A stretch of DNA of 39,206 nucleotides from contig CANQDA010000032.1 of the NCBI GenBank assembly GCA_947591155.1, positions 1 to 39,206 on the forward strand. The letters are read 5' to 3'. The notes under the pieces were generated by a model. It saw only the letters and a list, made by a program, of their open reading frames with translations, made no database searches and was not told the DNA's origin. The stretch comes from an uncultured Lachnospiraceae bacterium. GTDB lineage: Bacteria; Bacillota; Clostridia; Lachnospirales; Lachnospiraceae. Made by a program: the position numbers and the translations under genes. Positions 33,753-39,206 of this stretch are shown piece after piece; the stretch's first letter is position 1; every line of letters starts with the position of its first letter.

Positions 33753-34871
33753 ATGGAGAGGGCAAGACGGACGGAGATTTCTGAGATCATCGCGCAGTTT
33801 GATTTTCCAGGTGAGTCAAAAGAGTGCATCTCCTTCGGGAGCGGACATATCAACGACACCTACCGCCTGACTTTCGAGACAGGGGACGGGGACAGGCAGT
33901 ACATTCTGCAGAGGATGAATAAAGCGATTTTTACCAGGCCGGTGGAATTGATGGAGAACATCTGCAGGGTCACAGACTGGCTGCGCAGGAAGATCGAGGA
34001 GCGCGGCGGAGACGTCTGGCGGGAGACGCCGAACGTCATTCCTGCGAAAGACGGGAGACCGTATTGCACTGATTCCGGCGGGGAATACTGGCGCGCGTAT
34101 TATTACATTACCGGCGCAACCAGCTATGATATGGTAAAGAGCGATGACGATTTCTATGAGAGCGCGGTCGCGTTTGGGCGTTTCCAGCAGCTTCTGGCGG
34201 ATTACCCGGCGGAGACGCTTCATGAAACGATTCCGAAGTTTCACGACACGGTGGATCGCTTCGCGAAGTTTGATCGGGCGGTGAACGAGGACGTCTGCGG
34301 CCGGGCGGCTTCTGTCGCGGGGGAGATCCGGTTTGTGGTGGAGCGTGAACCTCTGGCCCATGTGCTCTGTGATCAGCAGGCCTCCGGAGAGCTTCCGACG
34401 CGTGTCACGCACAACGATACGAAGCTCAACAATGTTTTGATTGACGATGAGACCGGGAAAGCGATCTGCGTGATCGATCTGGACACGGTCATGCCGGGAC
34501 TTTCTGTCAACGATTTCGGCGATTCGATCCGTTTCGGGGCCAGTACGGCGGCGGAGGACGAGCGGGATCTGGACAAGGTCTCCATGGATCTGCATCTGTA
34601 TGAGGTGTACGTGAAAGGCTTTCTTAAAGGCTGCGCGGGCGCGCTGACGCAGCGGGAGCTGGAGATGCTGCCGATGGGCGCGATTATGATGACTTTCGAA
34701 AGCGGGATTCGTTTTCTGACCGATCATCTGGAGGGGGATCATTATTTTAAGATCCATCGGGAAGGGCAGAATCTCGATCGTGCGCGGACGCAGCTTCGGC
34801 TGGTCGCGGACATGGAGCGGAAGCTGCCGCAGATGCGGGAGATCGTGGAGAAATATGCGCGGGGACAATGA
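33753..34871 (+). CDS. APH-family sugar kinase resembling N-acetylhexosamine 1-kinase
   Basis: The 372-residue product is an aminoglycoside-phosphotransferase-fold kinase. The nucleotide loop is FGSGHINDTYRL (about residues 26-37), the catalytic loop RVTHNDTKLNNVLID (about 217-231), and the metal motif VIDLDTVMPGLSVNDFGDSIRFG (about 240-262). This is close to NahK, which phosphorylates N-acetylglucosamine or N-acetylgalactosamine at C1. AGGAGGA at 33742-33748 precedes ATG 33753, so the longer frame overlapping the nucleotidyltransferase is rejected. Pairing with that gene supports a hexosamine salvage role; donor and sugar specificity are unproven. Confidence 0.83.
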   Translation: MERARRTEISEIIAQFDFPGESKECISFGSGHINDTYRLTFETGDGDRQYILQRMNKAIFTRPVELMENICRVTDWLRRKIEERGGDVWRETPNVIPAKDGRPYCTDSGGEYWRAYYYITGATSYDMVKSDDDFYESAVAFGRFQQLLADYPAETLHETIPKFHDTVDRFAKFDRAVNEDVCGRAASVAGEIRFVVEREPLAHVLCDQQASGELPTRVTHNDTKLNNVLIDDETGKAICVIDLDTVMPGLSVNDFGDSIRFGASTAAEDERDLDKVSMDLHLYEVYVKGFLKGCAGALTQRELEMLPMGAIMMTFESGIRFLTDHLEGDHYFKIHREGQNLDRARTQLRLVADMERKLPQMREIVEKYARGQ

Positions 34872-34955
34872 GAGCGAAGGATCGCGTAGGGAGTATTCGT
34901 TTTGTTGCCTGAACGTTTCATTTTGTCGATTTTTCTGGCTTTTTCTGCGAATGCA

Positions 34956-34964
34956 TGCTAATAT
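34956..34964 (+). promoter_or_regulatory. Possible extended -10 promoter
   Basis: TGCTAATAT is an extended -10 element 87 bases before the coiled-coil gene, in an AT-rich dip of the 179-base gap. No convincing -35 is present. Confidence 0.3.
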
Positions 34965-35050
34965 ATATTTTGCAGATGCACGATAATCGGGCTGTGGATG
35001 TTATACATAGCCTAGGGATCGATTTTATGCGGAAAGGGTGAGTGACAGGC

Positions 35051-35656
35051 ATGAAAGATTCCGAGAAGCTTGATCTGATTCTGGATCAGATGGGCACGGT
35101 GAACGAAAGATTAGAGGGCATCGACGGAAGGCTCGATGGAATGGACAAAAGATTCGATGAGGTGGACAGACGATTCGAAGCAGTGGACAAAAGACTCGAC
35201 GGGATGGACAAAAGATTCGATGAGATGGACAAAAGACTCGATGGGATGGACAAAAGACTCGATGGAATGGACAAAAGATTTGATGGGATGGATGAAAAGC
35301 TCAAGGTGGTGGACAAAAGACTCGATGGGATGGATGAAAAGCTCAAGGTGGTGGATAAGAGGCTTGACACCCTCGAGGAAAATGACAGGGCGCTCGACGT
35401 TAGGCTTGACGTTTTTGCGGAGGAGCTTAGCGATTATGGGAAGAAGCTAAGAGAGACGAGCGTTTTTATGGAGAACGTGCTGAATCGCGACATCAGGTTC
35501 TTATCGGAAAACCATATGTCTCTGCTGGAAAAGATACAGCAGGCTGCCACGGTGTCTGAAAAAGCGAACTTCCACGATATACAGATGTCCCTGCTGAAGG
35601 CACGCGTCGAGAAGCTGGAGACGGAGGTCGGGGACATCAAGCTGAAGCGGGCCTGA
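35051..35656 (+). CDS. Heptad-repeat coiled-coil protein of unknown function
   Basis: The 201-residue protein has no signal peptide or membrane span. Residues 25-108 are twelve consecutive heptads of the form (M/V)DKR(L/F)DG, with hydrophobic residues at positions 1 and 5. This is a near-ideal left-handed coiled coil, after which a less regular coiled region runs to the end (SVFMENVLNRDIRFLSENHM, LKARVEKLETEVGDIKLK). It is hydrophilic and highly charged. Similar 'DGMDKRLDGMDKR' proteins are frequent in Clostridia without assigned function. The repeats are nearly identical at the DNA level, so the length may vary between strains. AGGGTG precedes ATG 35051; GTG 35042 is an alternative start. 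Confidence 0.75.
   Translation: MKDSEKLDLILDQMGTVNERLEGIDGRLDGMDKRFDEVDRRFEAVDKRLDGMDKRFDEMDKRLDGMDKRLDGMDKRFDGMDEKLKVVDKRLDGMDEKLKVVDKRLDTLEENDRALDVRLDVFAEELSDYGKKLRETSVFMENVLNRDIRFLSENHMSLLEKIQQAATVSEKANFHDIQMSLLKARVEKLETEVGDIKLKRA
35123..35374 (+). repeat. 21-bp tandem repeat (12 copies) within the coiled-coil gene
   Basis: Twelve 21-base units, consensus close to ATGGACAAAAGACTCGATGGG, encode the heptads. Variants (GATGAAAAGCTCAAGGTGGTG-type units) occur twice as a pair of two-unit blocks, showing block duplication. It is a likely site of slippage in multiples of 21, which keeps the frame. Confidence 0.85.
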
Positions 35657-35727
35657 TCCGGCAGGAGCAGGAAAATCCATACAGCATTTTTCTGTCCGAA
35701 TCATGATATACGTAAGATAAGAGAGGC

Positions 35728-35772
35728 AAAGAGAAGAAGCACTGTGCGTCAGCCGGGGTTTCTTCTCTTTTT
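35728..35772 (+). terminator. Intrinsic terminator after the coiled-coil gene
   Basis: AAAGAGAAGAA (35728-35738) pairs with TTCTTCTCTTT (35760-35770), with a 21-base loop and a T-run to 35772. The A-run on the left may allow some activity in the other direction. Confidence 0.75.
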
Positions 35773-35841
35773 GCGTGTGGATTATCTCATGAAAAGGTTC
35801 GACATTTTTGTAAAATTATGCTATCTGTTTTTATATTGCCG

Positions 35842-35850
35842 TGATATAAT
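35842..35850 (+). promoter_or_regulatory. Extended -10 promoter of the secreted CAP protein gene
   Basis: TGATATAAT is a consensus extended -10 element (TG, one base, then TATAAT), 46 bases before the ATG. The -35 region (TATCTG) is poor, as extended -10 promoters allow. Confidence 0.5.
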
Positions 35851-35895
35851 GAAAAAAATGTTATGCAGTCGCATGGGAGACAGGGAGGCAACACT

Positions 35896-38800
35896 ATGCT
35901 TGAAACGAAAAGAAAAAAATCGGGTGTGAGAGGAGTGCTAAGTTTGTTTGCAATCGCGTTTGCGCTTGCTGTATGCACAGGCGCGGTCGTGGCGCAGGCG
36001 AGGACGCTGAATGTAGACACGCCGAGTGAGGAGCAGATCAGAGATGCGGTCGCGACGGTTGACCTGTCGAAGCAAGTGACATACGCGACAGAACCGGTGA
36101 CATCGGGGAATTACGCTCAGGGAGCTTTGAGCAATGAAATACAGGCGGACGCGGTCAGGACGCTGAATGTGGTGCGGTACATCGCCGGGATTCCGGATGA
36201 TGTAACGCTGAACAATACATATGTGAAGTATGCGCAGGCCGGCGCGCTGGTGAATTATGTGAACGACAAAATGGACCATTATCCGACACAGCCTTCCGAT
36301 ATGGATGATGAATTGTTTGAGACAGGTTATACAGGCACCAGCCACGGGAATCTTTACTCCTCAACCGCTGAGTCTATAAGCATGAATTCTGCGATCGTGT
36401 CCGGATGGATGGCGGATAATGGCGACAACAATCTTGCCACGGTCGGACATCGACGCTGGTGTCTGAATCCGACTATGCGGCAGACCGGCTTTGGCGCGGT
36501 GACGGGGAGCAAAGGTTCCTATTCGTGTATGTATGCGTTTGACGGATCTTTGCAGACGTCTTCTTATGACACAGTGGTCTGGCCTGCGCAGACGATGCCT
36601 ACAGAGTATTTTGGGGGCAATTATCCGTGGAGCATTTCTTCTGATACAGGCTTTTCCAAGAATACATCGGTCACACTGACCAGGAACCGCAAAGGGAAAG
36701 AGACAACGTGGCATTTTTCCGCTTCATCCGCAAATGGACATTTTACTGTAAACAATCAGAATTACGGAATGTATGGCTGTGTAATCTTCCGGCCGAACGG
36801 AGTGGGTTCATATCAGGATGGAGACGAATTTACCGTGACGGTGAGTGAGAACGGGACTGATACTTTGTCTTATAAAGTGCGTTTCTTTTCTCTCATACAA
36901 ACGGCGGACACTGCCAGAATAGGGTTAAAATATAATGTTCGTGGAATGAAAGTCGGAGAGGAAGTTCCAAACTGGATCGATGTGACAGATACATCGATAA
37001 CAAATGATAAGATTGAAGTTGAGGTGAAAGATCCGTCTGTTGCGGAGGCGACTGTATACGAGGCTAAATATCTTCATATTAAGGGATTGCAGGTCGGGGA
37101 AACGACCGTTACTGTTAGTCTCCCAAACGGCGCATCCGCGAGCTGCAAGGTCACGGTAACCGGAGTGGAGCATATGCATGATTTCTCCCTCACGAGGACG
37201 GTGCGTGAGCCAACGTGCTATATGGAGGGATTGGCAGTTCCGGATATGTGCGCGTGCGGAGCGACGGCACTGGACGCAGAGGGGACGATAAGCTATATTC
37301 CGTTGAAAAAGAAGCCACATACTCCGGTCTCTATTCCTGGCAAGGAGGCAACCTGCACGGAGCCGGGACTTACAGCCGGTGAGATATGCAGCGTATGCTC
37401 GGAAATGATGAAAGAACAGAAAGTGATAGAGGCGCCCGGTCATAAAGAAGTGGATGTTCCGGAGGTGGCTGCCACTTGTACGGAAGCAGGAACGACAGCC
37501 GGCAGGATGTGCTCCGTCTGCGAGACTGTATTGGAAGGGATGGAGGAGATTCCCGCACTCGGCCACACGGAAGAGATCGTTCCGCAGGTAGATCCTACAT
37601 GCGGGAAGCCCGGGACGACGCAATGGATCAGATGTTCTGTATGCAATGCCACGATAGAAGAACCGGAAGAAATTCCGGCTACCGGCGAGCATATGAGAGA
37701 AGCGATCGCGGGAAAAGAGCCGACCTGTACGGAGACGGGTCTGAGTGAGGGCGTCAAGTGTTCCGTGTGTGATGAGATATTGGAAGAACAGGTGGAATTG
37801 CCCATGTTGGGACATATCGAAGTGACTGACGAGGCAGTGGAGGCAACCTGTACGGAGCCGGGACTGACGGAAGGCTCGCATTGTTCCAGATGCGAAGAGA
37901 CATTGGTTCCGCAGGAAGAAGTTGAGGCATTGGGGCATGATTACAAGGTTGTGGAGGAAGCGCTGGATCCGACTTGCACTGAGGCTGGACATACAGAAGA
38001 ACGGAAGTGCTCCAGATGCGAAGAGGTGGTGCCGAAAGAGACAATTGACGCATTGGGACATGACCTGAAGGACGACGCGGCTGTAGAGCCGAGCTGCACC
38101 GAGCCGGGCAGAGAGAAGGGGAAGCACTGCACGAGATGTGGTTATACAGAAGGACTGGAGCCGATAGCGGCTTTGGGGCACAGAGAGGTTGACGCTGAAG
38201 AGATCTCTCCGACCTGCTCTGCCGAGGGTAAAACCGCAGGTAGGTATTGTGGGAGATGCGGAAAGACCTTAGAGGGAATGGAAGCGATCGGGAAGCTTCC
38301 GCATACAGCGGTAGAGGATCCGGCAGTGGAGGCCACCTACGATTCGACCGGCCTCACGGCAGGCTCGCATTGTTCCGTGTGTGGGGCTGTGATTGTGGCA
38401 CAGGAAACGACTCCGAAGCTTGTCCGCCCGGTTCCGCAGTCCCCGGCGGTGGGCATTACGGTCAACGACGCGAAGAGCGGCGGGACATACGAGGTGAGCG
38501 TGGCCGGGCCGGCCGGGACGGCGGCGGTGACATTTGAGACTCCGGCAAATAAGAACGCGGCTTCCGTGACGGTTCCGGACGTTGTAATTGTCAACAACGT
38601 GGCGTGCAAGGTGACGTCCATCGCGCCAAATGCGTTCAAGAATAATAAGAAACTGAAAAAGATAAAGATCGGTGCAAATGTCACCGCGATCGGGGCCAAC
38701 GCGTTTTCCGGCTGCAAAAAGCTGACAAGCGTTACGCTTGGCGCAAAGGTCACCGCGATTGACGCGAAGGCGTTCGCGAATTGTAACGCTCTGAAAAAAG

Positions 38801-39030
38801 TGACGGTCCCGGCCAGCGTAACAAGGATCGGAAAGCAGGCGTTCAGCGGCTGTGCGAAGCTGAAGACGATCGTGATCAAGAGCACGAAGCTGACAGCAAA
38901 GAATATCGGCTCAAAGGCGTTCGCGAAGATCAACAAAAAAGCGACGATCAAGGTGCCGAAAAAATGTCTGAAGGCATATAAGAAGCTGCTGAGGAAAAAG
39001 GGACTTCCGGCTTCGGTGAAGGTGAGATGA
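35896..39030 (+). CDS. Secreted CAP-domain protein with Cys-rich repeats and C-terminal leucine-rich repeats
   Basis: The 1044-residue protein has a signal peptide (basic N-terminus, LSLFAIAFALAVCTGAVVAQA, cleavage near residue 36). A CAP/SCP-PR1-like domain covers about residues 75-340, with the histidine-containing GHRRWCLNP near 183. A BIG2-like domain follows (GMKVGEEV...VTVTG, about 350-425). Ten repeats of about 40-45 residues (about 435-835) carry the pattern TCTE-x-G-x-T-x-G-x2-CS-x-C and end in a Gly-His. BspA-like leucine-rich repeats (NAFKNNKKLKKIKIG, AFSGCKKLTSVTLG) end in a lysine-rich tail. No sortase motif, anchor helix or S-layer domain is seen, so it is probably secreted or held by charge. 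GGGAGG at 35883-35888 supports ATG 35896. An adhesion or host/bacterial-contact role is inferred from the architecture. Confidence 0.88.
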   Translation: MLETKRKKSGVRGVLSLFAIAFALAVCTGAVVAQARTLNVDTPSEEQIRDAVATVDLSKQVTYATEPVTSGNYAQGALSNEIQADAVRTLNVVRYIAGIPDDVTLNNTYVKYAQAGALVNYVNDKMDHYPTQPSDMDDELFETGYTGTSHGNLYSSTAESISMNSAIVSGWMADNGDNNLATVGHRRWCLNPTMRQTGFGAVTGSKGSYSCMYAFDGSLQTSSYDTVVWPAQTMPTEYFGGNYPWSISSDTGFSKNTSVTLTRNRKGKETTWHFSASSANGHFTVNNQNYGMYGCVIFRPNGVGSYQDGDEFTVTVSENGTDTLSYKVRFFSLIQTADTARIGLKYNVRGMKVGEEVPNWIDVTDTSITNDKIEVEVKDPSVAEATVYEAKYLHIKGLQVGETTVTVSLPNGASASCKVTVTGVEHMHDFSLTRTVREPTCYMEGLAVPDMCACGATALDAEGTISYIPLKKKPHTPVSIPGKEATCTEPGLTAGEICSVCSEMMKEQKVIEAPGHKEVDVPEVAATCTEAGTTAGRMCSVCETVLEGMEEIPALGHTEEIVPQVDPTCGKPGTTQWIRCSVCNATIEEPEEIPATGEHMREAIAGKEPTCTETGLSEGVKCSVCDEILEEQVELPMLGHIEVTDEAVEATCTEPGLTEGSHCSRCEETLVPQEEVEALGHDYKVVEEALDPTCTEAGHTEERKCSRCEEVVPKETIDALGHDLKDDAAVEPSCTEPGREKGKHCTRCGYTEGLEPIAALGHREVDAEEISPTCSAEGKTAGRYCGRCGKTLEGMEAIGKLPHTAVEDPAVEATYDSTGLTAGSHCSVCGAVIVAQETTPKLVRPVPQSPAVGITVNDAKSGGTYEVSVAGPAGTAAVTFETPANKNAASVTVPDVVIVNNVACKVTSIAPNAFKNNKKLKKIKIGANVTAIGANAFSGCKKLTSVTLGAKVTAIDAKAFANCNALKKVTVPASVTRIGKQAFSGCAKLKTIVIKSTKLTAKNIGSKAFAKINKKATIKVPKKCLKAYKKLLRKKGLPASVKVR
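37210..38400 (+). repeat. Ten tandem Cys-rich repeats within the secreted protein
   Basis: Ten diverged units of about 40-45 codons each carry one Cys, then a C-x2-C pair about ten residues later, and usually a closing Gly-His before the next unit. The first unit is degenerate and the last has Tyr in place of the leading Cys. One Cys, a Cys pair and a His per unit would suit metal binding or disulfides; neither is shown by sequence alone. Confidence 0.8.
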
Positions 39031-39048
39031 CAGGAAGCTGGAATACAG

Positions 39049-39080
39049 ACGCTCTCCAAAAGTATTGGGGAGCGTTCTAT
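39049..39080 (+). terminator. Intrinsic terminator after the secreted protein gene
   Basis: ACGCTCTCC (39049-39057) pairs with GGGGAGCGT (39067-39075) with one G-U, around a nine-base loop. A broken T-rich tail follows. Confidence 0.65.
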
Positions 39081-39094
39081 ATTACAAAAAATAC

Positions 39095-39123
39095 TTGCAT
39101 ATCCTCCGACTACGTTTTATAAT
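39095..39123 (+). promoter_or_regulatory. Sigma-A promoter upstream of the FMN riboswitch
   Basis: TTGCAT (39095-39100), a 17-base spacer and a perfect TATAAT (39118-39123) place the transcription start around 39130, just before the riboswitch aptamer. Confidence 0.75.
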
Positions 39124-39141
39124 ACTTACAATTTAAGATTT

Positions 39142-39206
39142 GTTCTTCGGGGCGGGGTGTGAGTCCCCACCGGCGGTATAGTCCGCGACCCGCTTAGGCG
39201 GCTGAT
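39142..39206 (+). ncRNA. FMN riboswitch (RFN element), cut by the window end
   Basis: The sequence holds the conserved first half of the RFN aptamer: TTCTTCGGGGC, then GGGTG...GTCCCCACCGGCGGTATAG and CCGCGACCCGCT. The 3' half and the expression platform lie beyond the window. In Bacillota it controls riboflavin synthesis (rib) or uptake (ribU) genes, repressing them when FMN binds. The gene it controls should start a few hundred bases to the right. Confidence 0.93.

Noticed and set aside
35086..35370. Minus-strand Ser/Leu-rich repeat frame over the coiled-coil gene
   Set aside because: It is caused by the 21-bp repeat, which keeps several frames open. No ribosome site or known domain is seen.
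35123..35374. Possible CRISPR-like array
   Set aside because: Repeats are directly contiguous 21-base units without spacers and encode heptads.
36925..38181. 418-codon minus-strand frame inside the CAP/Cys-repeat gene
   Set aside because: It is a shadow of the repeat region; the plus-strand protein has a signal peptide and recognisable domains.

Overview
The window looks like a chromosome segment of a gut-type Lachnospiraceae bacterium (Clostridia, Bacillota). This is inferred from strong AGGAG-type ribosome sites, a LoaP/NusG-like gene ahead of a polysaccharide operon, an Rpn-family nuclease gene, a secreted CAP/Cys-repeat/leucine-rich-repeat protein, Tex, and an FMN riboswitch. Flanking genes are GC-rich. 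The central stretch, about 4.9-23.8 kb, is visibly AT-rich, with moderately GC-richer patches at 9.7-12.9 kb and 24.0-28.2 kb, so the island looks mosaic and transferred.

Layout. (1) 79-2166: a DEAD/DEAH-like helicase with four helicase-associated repeats, preceded by a perfect 10-bp inverted repeat. (2) 2.25-3.35 kb: a control region with a candidate promoter, a foldable leader, a LoaP-type antiterminator gene broken by an apparent single-base deletion, and a strong intrinsic terminator just before the first polysaccharide gene. (3) 3.39-23.8 kb: a Wzx/Wzy-type capsule or exopolysaccharide operon. It holds an initiating phosphoglycosyltransferase, a PssD/PssE pair, four further glycosyltransferases, a Wzy-like polymerase and a Wzx-like flippase. 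It also holds three accessory modules: a phosphonate pathway (PEP mutase fused to two cytidylyltransferase domains, phosphonoacetaldehyde reductase, phosphonopyruvate decarboxylase) predicted to give 2-hydroxyethylphosphonate; a dideoxysugar pathway (NDP-hexose 2,3-dehydratase and two reductases); and two possible tailoring enzymes, one of the alkaline-phosphatase superfamily and one sulfotransferase-like. (4) 24.0-28.2 kb: a phosphocholine module made of an HTH-LicC-LicA fusion, a second LicC-like protein ending in a truncated LicA N-lobe, and a BCCT transporter. (5) 28.2-30.4 kb: a patch of gene debris around an Rpn nuclease gene on the minus strand. (6) 30.5-34.9 kb: GC-rich core genes, namely tex, a sugar nucleotidyltransferase and an N-acetylhexosamine-kinase-like gene. 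(7) 35.0-39.2 kb: a heptad-repeat coiled-coil protein, a large secreted CAP/Cys-repeat/LRR protein, and the start of an FMN riboswitch cut by the window end.

How it fits together (inference): the operon would build a lipid-linked oligosaccharide that includes a 2,6-dideoxyhexose and carries a phosphonate and/or phosphocholine group, then flip and polymerise it. Both phospho-modules appear to make CMP-activated donors, yet no LicD-type transferase is recognisable in the window. This leaves the 8507-9685 and 15387-16463 products as candidates for an undescribed transfer step. The damaged loaP and the terminator behind it suggest the operon may depend on antitermination and may be weakened or silenced in this isolate.
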